Shown here: positions 24,656-30,662 of the stretch, in pieces
Numbering within the stretch: the stretch's first letter is position 1
Layout: each line of letters begins with the position of its first letter
Origin: a virus
DNA: 45,696 bases
IMG/VR virus record: IMGVR_UViG_3300005441_000003
Location: 1 to 45,696 of that record
Reading direction: 5' to 3' (one strand)
Translations under genes and position numbers: made by a program
The notes under the pieces: generated by a model
What the model was told of the DNA's origin: nothing
Seen by the model: only the letters and a program-made list of their open reading frames with translations
Database searches by the model: none

Positions 24656-24824
24656 CGTTGCCTCCCGGCTCGCGATCGGGCTCGAGCCAGCCCATGTCGA
24701 TCGCTTTTTGGTGTGCCCAGCTCCGCCGCAGCGGCGAGTCCGGGGTCTCCCGGCTCATCGTGAGCAACGTTTTTGACTGCGAGAGCAGCTCCTTGAAACG
24801 CTCGTTCCATTCTTCGCCGCTCAT
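24648..24824 (-). CDS. Small protein coupled to the replication gene (58 aa)
   Basis: I chose ATG 24824 (MSGEEWNERFKELLSQSKTL) because it overlaps the replication-gene stop as ATGA; a longer frame extends into that gene. The sequence is helical and polar and ends LEPDREPGGNDE. Its coupling to an initiator-like gene suggests a replication accessory, for example a helicase-loader-like role, but no motif shows this. Confidence 0.5.
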   Translation of the reverse strand: MSGEEWNERFKELLSQSKTLLTMSRETPDSPLRRSWAHQKAIDMGWLEPDREPGGNDE

Positions 24825-25663
24825 TCGACGATCTCCGCGCATTTCAGGCCGGCGCGCAACTCCGGACACGCCCGTTCCCGCATCGCAAAATCCGCGTAAG
24901 CTTCCGGAGTTTTCCATTGATGGGGATGGTCACAGTGCCGGCAGAGACAGTGTTCAAAGATCTCGAGGTCCTCCGCTTGATCGATCCGCATCTGCACCCG
25001 ACGTTCGTGTTTGTCTACTTTGGTAGACACCTGCTGCGGCGGAGACTCCTTCCACACGAGAGCCGCACGGTACGGTGAGAAGATCCGCCGGCCGCTCTCC
25101 TTGTACGCGACCATGCCGGCGATCGCCGCGCGAAGACGCTCCGGACCGAGGCGTCGTTCCAGGTCGCGCCACTCCGCGACCGTGAAGGTCAGGCCCCCTT
25201 GCGTAATGTGCTCCGAATTGGGCGGGCCGCTCTCTCTCTCCTGTTTCAATTCAGAGTTAAAGAATTCTGGTTTGTTAGGTGGCACCTGGTTCACCGGCTT
25301 TTCTGAACCTGGTTCCTCAAACAGGAGGGGTGGTTGCGCCACCCGTTTCAATTTCCGCTGCTGGCGCAGCCGGCCGAGCCACTTCACGCACTCTCCGACC
25401 GCGAGCTGGTAAATCGGCGTGCCGTAGATCTTGTGGATCCCGAGAAAGCGGATGAACTTCGAGGCGAGCAAATCTCGAAGCGCGTCCTGAACTGCTCGCT
25501 TCGAGAGCCCGCACATCCGGGTCAGTCTGTCCAGTGACGGCCAGCATGTATGATCGGCCTTAGACCAGGCGTGGTCTGCCAAGGCGCGAAGTACGAACTT
25601 TGGTGTCGAGGGGAGTTGCTGCTCCCAAGCCCAATCGAGTCCGGAAATGGTAGATGCAGACAC
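24821..25663 (-). CDS. Replication initiator-like protein with N-terminal winged helix (280 aa)
   Basis: Residues ~15-100 match an HTH_36-type winged helix (STPKFVLRALADHAWSKADH, WPSLDRLTRMCGLSKRAVQD, FIRFLGIHKIYGTPIYQLAV) found in lambda O-like and plasmid initiators. A Pro/Glu-rich linker follows (~115-150), then a C-terminal region ending in a Cys/His cluster (HCLCRHCDHPHQW). No polymerase or helicase gene is present, so this protein likely recruits host replication enzymes. As in lambda O, the origin could lie in the AT-richer linker DNA near 25240-25320. It starts at GTG 25663 after AAGGAG. Confidence 0.65.
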   Translation of the reverse strand: MSASTISGLDWAWEQQLPSTPKFVLRALADHAWSKADHTCWPSLDRLTRMCGLSKRAVQDALRDLLASKFIRFLGIHKIYGTPIYQLAVGECVKWLGRLRQQRKLKRVAQPPLLFEEPGSEKPVNQVPPNKPEFFNSELKQERESGPPNSEHITQGGLTFTVAEWRDLERRLGPERLRAAIAGMVAYKESGRRIFSPYRAALVWKESPPQQVSTKVDKHERRVQMRIDQAEDLEIFEHCLCRHCDHPHQWKTPEAYADFAMRERACPELRAGLKCAEIVE

Positions 25664-25737
25664 GGCGTTTCTCCTTCTTCGGAAACACGTTCGGCGTCGA
25701 TTTCCTGAAGTGACACGCTTCAGGGAACCATCGCGCC

Positions 25738-25757
25738 TTGGTCCTGTTTTGGTCCTG
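25738..25757. repeat. Left arm-type direct repeat flanking attP
   Basis: TTGGTCCTGTTTTGGTCCTG occurs here and again at 25985-26004, one copy on each side of the tRNA-derived core. Each copy contains TTGGTCCTG twice, a layout expected of integrase arm-binding sites. Integrase binding is inferred from position. Confidence 0.6.
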
Positions 25758-25861
25758 TTTAGTTTGCCCGAAGAGGGCGGGGTTTACTCACGCTGCAGCT
25801 GCCAAACACCGCATCAGCGTTATGGTTTACCTGAGTTTTCCTGGAAAAGTTCTGTGTCGCT

Positions 25862-25921
25862 CTTAGACTCAAAATCTGCCGGGGTTCACTCCCCGTGGGG
25901 GTTCAAGTCCCTTCTCCGGCA
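25862..25921 (+). other. attP: attP core: 3' half of a tRNA-Leu(CAA) gene
   Basis: From the anticodon stem onward the sequence folds as the 3' half of a tRNA-Leu: anticodon loop CTCAAAA with CAA at 25870-25872, long variable arm (GGGG/CCCC), T-arm with TTCAAGT loop, 3' acceptor strand CTCCGGC and discriminator A at 25921. The 5' half (acceptor strand and D-arm) is absent, so this is not a functional tRNA gene. It is the identity segment that would rebuild the host tRNA-Leu gene after integration. The integrase stop is 17 bp away and direct repeats flank the core. Confidence 0.88.
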
Positions 25922-25938
25922 TCCTCATAATTCAAGGC

Positions 25939-27075
25939 TTAGCCGTTTTCGAGCGTGTACAGCCGTTCCAGTTCCCCAACCTCATTGGTCCTGTTTTGGT
26001 CCTGCTTGAAATCGATCATGAGCTGCCGCAAGCCCTCGGCTTCCTGGCGCTGCGCCTCGACGATCGATCGAGCCGCATGCTGGGGAGCAAAGTGCGCGTA
26101 ACGCATAGTCGTGTGGATATCGGAATGCCCCAGGAGCTGCTGAACCGTTTTCAGGTCCACTCCCAGCCGTACCCACTGTGTTGCTCGGAAATGACGGAAG
26201 TCTTCCGGATTCACCCAATTCATCCCCGTGACCAATCGTGCCTTATCGAAGGGCGCCCGCACATCCGTGAGGGGTTTGAAGGTCTCGAGTCGAACGAAGC
26301 AATGCGGCTCGTCCGCCACACGCGGCAAGGTCCCGAATAGATCTTTTGCAAAATCCGAAATCGGGATGTACCGGGGCCGCTTCCCTTTGGATCGATCCAC
26401 GGTGAGGATGCGCTCGGCCAGGTCGACGTGCCGCCACTCCAACCGCTCCGCTTCGGAGCATCGGAGCGCGAGCTCGCCCATAACGCCGGCGAATGCTCCC
26501 ACGACTGGATCGATTTTGAGGAGCGCGGCTACGAAAGTCCGCTCCTCGTTGATGGTCATCACACGCAAAGCGCGGGCTTCCTCCGGATACGATGGGAAAC
26601 GCGTCATCGGATGCGCGGAGATATGGCCCAGGTGTAAGGCGTGCGAGAGCATGGAGGACAGAACGTCCATCATGCGATTAACGGTGGGCCCGGCGACCGA
26701 TCGCGCTCGCCATTGCTGCAGGCGGACGGCATCGGCGCGGCTGAACTGCTTGAGCCGCACTTTGCCGACGATCGGCAAAAAGCGGTCAATTTCTTCTTCG
26801 TGGAAATCGCACCGCCGGTTCTTCTTGCGGCAGTGCTCGAGAAACACTTTTGAAAACTGCTCGAGCGTGAGATCCTCACGATCCTCTTTGCTCGAGAGTT
26901 TTTCTTTCAACTGCCGCCAGGTCCCAGTGGCGATCGCGGCTTCGATTTGGGATCGCATCTGGCGGGCGAGAGCTTTGGTGGGAAAGACGCGGCGAAACCG
27001 CGTCTCGTCGGGCCAGTACTTCGATAGTTCAATCCGGCCGCGACGTTCGAGAATATTGCGGTCATCTTCGGACAT
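25939..27075 (-). CDS. int: Tyrosine integrase (378 aa)
   Basis: An N-terminal SAM-like core-binding domain (LTLEQFSKVFLEHCRKKNRR) leads to a catalytic domain with GELALRCSEAERLEWRHVDL (box I Arg), PEDFRHFRATQWVRLGVD (box II), LLGHSDIHTTMRYAHF and Tyr326 as nucleophile. The usual box II His-x-x-Arg is Glu-x-x-Arg here, an unusual change. It adjoins the tRNA-Leu attP core, and an AAAGGAACC site precedes ATG 27075. The right attP repeat lies inside its 3' coding end. It should integrate the phage into a host tRNA-Leu gene. Confidence 0.92.
   Translation of the reverse strand: MSEDDRNILERRGRIELSKYWPDETRFRRVFPTKALARQMRSQIEAAIATGTWRQLKEKLSSKEDREDLTLEQFSKVFLEHCRKKNRRCDFHEEEIDRFLPIVGKVRLKQFSRADAVRLQQWRARSVAGPTVNRMMDVLSSMLSHALHLGHISAHPMTRFPSYPEEARALRVMTINEERTFVAALLKIDPVVGAFAGVMGELALRCSEAERLEWRHVDLAERILTVDRSKGKRPRYIPISDFAKDLFGTLPRVADEPHCFVRLETFKPLTDVRAPFDKARLVTGMNWVNPEDFRHFRATQWVRLGVDLKTVQQLLGHSDIHTTMRYAHFAPQHAARSIVEAQRQEAEGLRQLMIDFKQDQNRTNEVGELERLYTLENG
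25985..26004. repeat. Right arm-type direct repeat flanking attP
   Basis: This is an exact 20-bp copy of 25738-25757 in the same orientation, about 64 bp beyond the core and within the integrase 3' coding region. Confidence 0.6.
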
Positions 27076-27087
27076 TGACGGTTCCTT

Positions 27088-27333
27088 TCAAGATGCCGCC
27101 GATGCTGGTGTTTGGCGCTCGCGATTCTCCCACCGCGCAAGCGAAGCGCGCAAGGATTCCAAATCCTCGAGCTTATATGTCCGCCGGCCATGAAACTCGT
27201 AGCAGTCGATCAATCCGCGGTCTGTGTCTTCGCGAAGGGCCTTGGGGCTGATTCCGAGGAATTGGGCGGCGGCTTTCAGGCTGAAGAGGGCCTGGTTGGG
27301 AATAACTTCTAACGCGATGCGTTTTCCAATCAT
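27088..27333 (-). CDS. Excisionase-like MerR/HTH_17-type protein (81 aa)
   Basis: From ATG 27333 the product has a winged-helix pattern (LFSLKAAAQFLGISPKALRE, DTDRGLIDCYEFHGRRTYKL, EDLESLRASLARWENRERQ) seen in MerR-like excisionases and DNA-binding directionality factors. It ends 12 bp before the integrase start, the usual xis-int arrangement. It probably shifts integrase toward excision. The ribosome site is weak. Confidence 0.7.
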   Translation of the reverse strand: MIGKRIALEVIPNQALFSLKAAAQFLGISPKALREDTDRGLIDCYEFHGRRTYKLEDLESLRASLARWENRERQTPASAAS

Positions 27334-27407
27334 GCGTCCGGGACCCAAGCTGGACGCGGCCTCTGGTGTACTATCATCACTAGGACCGCTTGAACATTGA
27401 CGATTCC

Positions 27408-27430
27408 GCCCGGCGCACCCAACGCCGGGC
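27408..27430. terminator. GC-rich hairpin between xis-like and 27474 genes
   Basis: An 8-bp perfect stem (GCCCGGCG/CGCCGGGC) with a 7-nt loop lies in the 140-bp gap 27334-27473. The T content after it is poor in both directions (ATTTGCTTG on plus, GGAATC on minus). It may attenuate read-through from the early leftward genes into xis-int. Confidence 0.45.
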
Positions 27431-27473
27431 ATTTGCTTGTAGGGGCGCTCTGTGGTGCGACGCCCGAAGACGG

Positions 27474-27689
27474 TTACCGCCGCACTCGGCGCGCTGCTGT
27501 GGTCGCTGGCGGATTCACGGCGTTATTCAGCGCTGCCGCCGAATCGGCGACCGTCTGAGTAACGGCACCCACGCGGCCGACCTGAGTCGACACGTCAGTT
27601 AACGCCTCTACCGCGGCATCGACGGCGGGCGCCAGGTCATCATTCGTTGCGGATTCCAAGGCGTCTACAGCATCAGACAATGCACTCAT
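27474..27689 (-). CDS. Small Ala/Val-rich protein (71 aa)
   Basis: ATG 27689 overlaps the preceding stop as ATGA. The product (MSALSDAVDALESATNDDLA, AVEALTDVSTQVGRVGAVTQ) is Ala/Val/Asp-rich with heptad-like spacing, probably a coiled coil, and ends with a basic ARRVRR tail. I recognise no family. Confidence 0.5.
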   Translation of the reverse strand: MSALSDAVDALESATNDDLAPAVDAAVEALTDVSTQVGRVGAVTQTVADSAAALNNAVNPPATTAARRVRR

Positions 27690-27877
27690 TTGCGTTTTCT
27701 CCTGGATGGACGATTCGATGAAGGATTGACGTCCGCGACAGCCGTAGTGAGCTGCGCGGACAATTGACGGACAACTTGCTCGATTCCCCGAATGCGCTGG
27801 ATCTGTACTTCGGTATCCGGATCCGCTTCGGGGGGAACCATGTGGACGTAGACATCGACCCGGATCTGAAAGGCCAC
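27686..27877 (-). CDS. Small protein with basic C-terminus (63 aa)
   Basis: GTG 27877 follows a GAAAGGGG-type site. The product starts MAFQIRVDVYVHMVPPEADP, continues with a helix (VQIQRIRGIEQVVRQLSAQL) and ends SRRKRK. I recognise no family. It is coupled to the next gene and separated from the Acb2-like gene by a structured 112-bp gap. Confidence 0.5.
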   Translation of the reverse strand: MAFQIRVDVYVHMVPPEADPDTEVQIQRIRGIEQVVRQLSAQLTTAVADVNPSSNRPSRRKRK

Positions 27878-27989
27878 GAATCACCCCTTTCAATGGGACG
27901 CGCTCGGTTGTTTCTTCTCCACCGCTACAACCGGCAAAAGCGGCTGCTCTCTTTAGAGCCAGTCCCAAGGGACGGCTTGGAGGAGACCG
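27878..27989 (-). other. Structured intercistronic region
   Basis: On the minus strand three short hairpins follow each other: GCCGTCCC/GGGAC(T)GGC, GCTCT/AGAGC with an AAAG loop, and a CCGC/GCGG stem. There is no coding frame. They could stabilise or process the mRNA downstream of the Acb2-like gene, or form a small RNA element. Confidence 0.4.
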
Positions 27990-28187
27990 TTATCCCGACG
28001 CGTTCGCCATCTGCACGCACTCTTGCAGCTTTGTGATCGAGATCGATTTCTCGCGAGACTCCGGACACGCCTTGTTCAGCAGCTTCGCGAAATGTCGCGC
28101 TGCCTCCCGGATCTCTTCGTAGCGCGCCGCCTGGTTTCCGTGCGGGGCGTGGTACGTGAAGATGTTGTCGATTTGCACGTCGGTCAT
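27990..28187 (-). CDS. acb2: Acb2-like cyclic-nucleotide sponge, anti-CBASS (65 aa)
   Basis: The sequence carries the Acb2/Tad1-type helical hairpin pattern: NIFTYHAPHGNQAARYEEIR, then a helix to CPESREKSISITKL, and QECVQMANAS at the end. Family members bind 3'3'-cGAMP and related cyclic oligonucleotides and so blind CBASS (and some Thoeris) defence. The length is normal (60-90 aa), but the usual few residues after ANA(S) are replaced by a stop. The ATG overlaps the XRE regulator stop (ATGA), placing it second in the leftward early transcript, where it can be made early in infection. The nucleotide specificity cannot be read from sequence. Confidence 0.85.
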   Translation of the reverse strand: MTDVQIDNIFTYHAPHGNQAARYEEIREAARHFAKLLNKACPESREKSISITKLQECVQMANASG

Positions 28188-28465
28188 GAGGCTCTCTTTC
28201 GTTTGGGCTTTGCCGGCGGAACGGCGGATTGGGAGAAGGCGAGCTCCGGCTCAGTCACGAGCTCGCGAACCGTAGTACTGAGCGCCGAGGCGATCCGCTC
28301 GAGCGTCGACACGCTCGGTTCTTTTGTGCCGTTTTCGACGTCATCCCAAAATGCGCGCGACATTCCGATCGACGCGCACAGCTCCGTCTTCGTCTTGCCA
28401 GACGCTTCACGAAAACGCCGAATGTTCTCGGCGACGATTTGTTGAGTGTCTGCTTGTTTGGTCAT
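28184..28465 (-). CDS. XRE-family transcriptional regulator, leftward (93 aa)
   Basis: From ATG 28465 the helix-turn-helix spans ~12-70 (IVAENIRRFREASGKTKTEL, CASIGMSRAFWDDVENGTKE, LERIASALSTTVRELV), followed by a basic tail (KPKRKRAS). There is no cleavage or multimerisation domain, so it may be Cro-like. The ATG lies 4-5 nt after the predicted start of transcription and lacks a good ribosome site, suggesting a near-leaderless mRNA. It heads the leftward early unit containing the Acb2-like gene. Confidence 0.82.
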   Translation of the reverse strand: MTKQADTQQIVAENIRRFREASGKTKTELCASIGMSRAFWDDVENGTKEPSVSTLERIASALSTTVRELVTEPELAFSQSAVPPAKPKRKRAS

Positions 28466-28504
28466 TGCACTCGATAAGGTACGCTCGTATTTCAATGAGT
28501 GCAA
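28465..28504. promoter_or_regulatory. Bidirectional promoter/operator of the genetic switch
   Basis: TTGCACTC (28465-28472) and its inverted copy GAGTGCAA (28497-28504) bound the region. Rightward: -35 TTGCAC 28465-28470, 17-bp spacer, -10 TATTTC 28488-28493. Leftward: -35 TTGCAC 28504-28499, 17-bp spacer, -10 TACCTT 28481-28476. Each -35 lies within an inverted-repeat half, so the same halves may serve as operators and the two promoters cannot be occupied together. The rest of 28505-28560 is AT-rich leader. Confidence 0.65.
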
Positions 28505-28560
28505 CAGAAAATTTTTACACCACTACGCCCGAAGAGTAGCTAACGTGCTCCATCGAGAAC

Positions 28561-28977
28561 ATGAGCGGCGCCCGGCAACTCTTAGGCAAGAAGTTAAAAT
28601 TCGCTCGCGAGAACGTGGCGCGACTCAATTCGACAACCCTCGCCGAAAAGGCAGGGACCTCCCGGTCCTGGATCGACAACGTCGAAAAGGGTGTTCAAAA
28701 CTTTCAGATCAACGAATACGAAAAGGCGATTCTGGCCTGCGGCCTCACATTTGAAGACTTATTTAAGGAGCCGAGCGGGCGTACACCGCACCCCGATCTG
28801 TTCTGGATGGTGAAGGCGATCGTGGACTCCGGCAACGAGCGGGCAATTGATGCGCTGCGATACACATTGCTGCGATTCACATCGGAGCCGCGGCCGGAAT
28901 CCCAGGACTCCGAGCATGACGCGACGCATACAGGTGACCTGTCAGTGGATAAGAAGAAGCCAAAACGTGCGGGATGA
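28561..28977 (+). CDS. XRE-family regulator, rightward; candidate repressor (138 aa)
   Basis: An N-terminal helix-turn-helix (LLGKKLKFARENVARLNSTT, LAEKAGTSRSWIDNVEKGVQ, EKAILACGLTFEDLF) is followed by a C-terminal part (PDLFWMVKAIVDSGNERAID, ALRYTLLRF) that may dimerise, and a basic tail (DKKKPKRAG). It diverges from the other XRE gene across a shared promoter, the usual repressor/Cro layout. Which protein maintains lysogeny is not decided by sequence; this one has the longer C-terminal domain. Only a weak GAGA ribosome site is visible. Confidence 0.75.
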   Translation: MSGARQLLGKKLKFARENVARLNSTTLAEKAGTSRSWIDNVEKGVQNFQINEYEKAILACGLTFEDLFKEPSGRTPHPDLFWMVKAIVDSGNERAIDALRYTLLRFTSEPRPESQDSEHDATHTGDLSVDKKKPKRAG

Positions 28978-29054
28978 CGGGGCGTGTGGTGGCGCTCAGC
29001 GCATGGAAGGCTACTCAGCGTCGGCACAGCAAGAGATGAACGTCACGCCCCGTC
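28976..29054. other. Long inverted repeat after the rightward regulator
   Basis: GACGGGGCGTG (28976-28986) and CACGCCCCGTC (29044-29054) form 11-bp perfect arms around a 57-nt loop that itself holds GGCGCT/AGCGC. The 5' arm overlaps the regulator stop codon. It could be a bidirectional terminator-like structure or a small RNA. The rest of 28978-29145 has no gene I can support. Confidence 0.45.
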
Positions 29055-29145
29055 GATTATCGCGGTTTGCTGCACGAGCGGTATGAGACCAGTTCGATGT
29101 CGTTCTGCCAACAACGCAGATTGTCGCGGCGAACGAAGTAATGCG

Positions 29146-29634
29146 TCACAGGTGGAAACGCTTCGCGATTCGCGCATAGAGAAAGACGATGACGGCAGTG
29201 GCGGCAACCGCAAAGAGGAAGCTTTGGTCTCGATCCACATCGAAAAACCCGGTCGCTAACAGTTGAGCGAGTACGAGCACGGCCGCGGTCAGCCCGACGC
29301 GCCCGCACCATTTCATGACGACAGGCCCAGAATATCGGCGCCAAACAATAACCACACCAAGCGTAGCCACAGCGCCTCCAATGATCAGCACTGCGAGCGC
29401 GCCAATCTGCTGATTTAGCCGTTCACGGTCAAGGCGCTCCTGCTCTCTGCGAAGGCTCTCGCGCGCCGCCTCCCTCTCTTCCGGGGTTAGCTTAGCGTCG
29501 CGCTCCTCAATTCTGCGGAGCGTCTCATCATACGGATTGTTCTCGCGCACAAATCCAGGCGGTGGGTCGGGAATCGACTTCGTCTGCGAGCTTAATAGCA
29601 GTAGTCCCGTAAGCACAAAACTCGTCGCCGTCAT
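29146..29634 (-). CDS. Membrane protein with coiled coil, four predicted helices (162 aa)
   Basis: From ATG 29634 there is an N-terminal hydrophobic helix or signal (SFVLTGLLLLSSQ), a charged coiled coil (~30-75; KLTPEEREAARESLRREQER) and three further helices (IGALAVLIIGGAVATLGVVI, VGLTAAVLVLAQLLATGFF, SFLFAVAATAVIVFLYARIA). A GTG at 29640 is an alternative start with an AGG 6 bases upstream. It lies leftward between the regulators and the early promoter, where phages often encode lysogeny-expressed exclusion proteins; that role is inference. Confidence 0.6.
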   Translation of the reverse strand: MTATSFVLTGLLLLSSQTKSIPDPPPGFVRENNPYDETLRRIEERDAKLTPEEREAARESLRREQERLDRERLNQQIGALAVLIIGGAVATLGVVIVWRRYSGPVVMKWCGRVGLTAAVLVLAQLLATGFFDVDRDQSFLFAVAATAVIVFLYARIAKRFHL

Positions 29635-29699
29635 AAGCACGCGCAACCTATCACATCGACAAACCTCCGGCACGTTCGCTTTTTCTTTAAAAATTCTTG

Positions 29700-29729
29700 T
29701 TGACTCTATAAAGTACGCAGCGTACTTTA
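29700..29729 (+). promoter_or_regulatory. Rightward early promoter with 21-bp palindromic operator
   Basis: -35 TTGACT (29700-29705), 17-bp spacer, -10 TACTTT (29723-29728). A perfect palindrome with arms TAAAGTACGC/GCGTACTTTA around a central A covers 29709-29729, including the spacer and -10. Binding of a dimeric repressor there would block RNA polymerase. The first gene starts at 29755. Confidence 0.75.
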
Positions 29730-29754
29730 CGGAATACACAAAGGAGAACGCAAT

Positions 29755-29907
29755 ATGCGCACCTATTTTTTGAGTTTTGAACGACGCGATCTGCCGCGAG
29801 TGCGCGTCGAGTTCGTCGTTGCCGCTGGGACGCGGCACGAAGCGAGGACCATCGCGGAAAGAGAAGCAGCCCAATTGAAGGGCTACCGATTTCTTGGGAG
29901 CAACTAA
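29755..29907 (+). CDS. First gene of rightward early operon (50 aa)
   Basis: AAAGGAG lies 7 bases before ATG 29755, directly downstream of the early promoter. The product MRTYFLSFERRDLPRVRVEF continues as VVAAGTRHEARTIAEREAAQ and ends LGSN; it is small and basic with a likely beta-beta-alpha layout. I recognise no family. The stop overlaps the next ATG (TAATG). Confidence 0.6.
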   Translation: MRTYFLSFERRDLPRVRVEFVVAAGTRHEARTIAEREAAQLKGYRFLGSN

Positions 29908-30143
29908 TGAACGCCAGAGCCTGGTTCTACAGCCAATCGTTTCACAGCAACGCTCAATTGGACGATCCGATCATGGACCGCTCCGAACTCACCCACAACC
30001 AAGACGAAAACCTGCGCGAGTGCGAAGCCTGCGGCGAGCCCGTCGAGGTATTGCACACCGTGAATGATGACGACCCGAGCGTGGGGTATCACGGCGAGCT
30101 GCACGTCTGCGACGAATGCCGTGAGCGCGGGAGGCGGCCATGA
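29907..30143 (+). CDS. Small zinc-ribbon-like protein (78 aa)
   Basis: Two CxxC pairs, CEACGEPVEVLHTV and HVCDECRERGRR, spaced by ~27 residues suggest a zinc ribbon. The N-terminal half is polar with no recognised motif. It is coupled to its neighbours (TAATG upstream, ATGA downstream). A DNA-binding or host-takeover role is possible. Confidence 0.6.
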   Translation: MNARAWFYSQSFHSNAQLDDPIMDRSELTHNQDENLRECEACGEPVEVLHTVNDDDPSVGYHGELHVCDECRERGRRP

Positions 30144-30292
30144 GCTACGCCGACGTGTACGTGCTGCTCTTCATGGCTTTTTTCGCCACCGCCTGGGCCG
30201 CGTTCTGGATTGGCATGGTGACGGGAGAACAACGGCAGATCGCCGAGCGCGTGAAGCAATGGCAAGAACGCGGGAATAAGGAGGGCTTGTGA
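30140..30292 (+). CDS. Small single-pass membrane protein (50 aa)
   Basis: ATG 30140 overlaps the upstream stop as ATGA. A hydrophobic helix (YVLLFMAFFATAWAAFWIGM) is followed by a polar amphipathic tail (EQRQIAERVKQWQERGNKEG). The stop overlaps the next GTG (GTGA). The function is unknown. Confidence 0.55.
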   Translation: MSYADVYVLLFMAFFATAWAAFWIGMVTGEQRQIAERVKQWQERGNKEGL

Positions 30293-30588
30293 ACCACATC
30301 GAACGTCGCACCAAACGCACCGCCTACGTCGAGATGATCGAATCCATCGCGTCGCTGATGGTCTTTCTCGAAGACGAAACCCCGCAAGGCCCCGAGCGCG
30401 ATCGCACGAAAGCGGCGACCTGGCACTTGCTCACGGCCGCGGATCGACTGCGCGAGCCTGCGCCGGTGACAGCGATTCCCGGTGCGAGTTTGGAGCGTCA
30501 GCTGGAGCAGTCGTTGCGGCTGGTCCAGGACGTGAAGCGGATGAAAGCCGACCAGCGCGGCGACGATTTGCCGGACCTTGTCTTGTAA
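30289..30588 (+). CDS. Helical early protein of unknown function (99 aa)
   Basis: It starts at GTG 30289 overlapping the upstream stop. The product (RRTKRTAYVEMIESIASLMV, DRTKAATWHLLTAADRLREP, LEQSLRLVQDVKRMKADQRG) is mostly helical. I recognise no family. It precedes a strong hairpin and the recombination genes. Confidence 0.55.
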   Translation: MNHIERRTKRTAYVEMIESIASLMVFLEDETPQGPERDRTKAATWHLLTAADRLREPAPVTAIPGASLERQLEQSLRLVQDVKRMKADQRGDDLPDLVL

Positions 30589-30605
30589 GACGGCCTGAAG
30601 AGTTT

Positions 30606-30629
30606 CGCCGGCCGTTTGCGCGGCCGGCG
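30606..30629 (+). terminator. GC-rich hairpin before the ATPase gene
   Basis: A 9-bp perfect stem (CGCCGGCCG/CGGCCGGCG) with a 6-nt loop TTTGCG is followed by TTTG only. The U-run is weak, so it likely attenuates rather than stops transcription between the small early genes and the recombination genes. Confidence 0.5.
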
Positions 30630-30662
30630 TTTGAACGCAGAAACCAACTGAAAAGGAGACCA

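Noticed and set aside
25240-25320. Replication origin with iterons in the initiator gene
   Set aside because: The region is AT-richer and has two loose ACCTGGTTC copies, but no regular iteron array; kept only as a remark under the initiator gene.
25522-25716. Leftward 64-aa ORF overlapping the initiator start
   Set aside because: It is out of frame inside the 5' end of the replication gene and has no independent ribosome site.
25862-25921. Possible phage-encoded tRNA gene
   Set aside because: Only the 3' half of a tRNA-Leu is present; the D-arm and 5' acceptor strand are missing. It is explained as attP.
26228-27193. Rightward ORF of 321 aa opposite the integrase
   Set aside because: Ser/Arg-rich antisense shadow of the integrase coding sequence with no recognisable motif.
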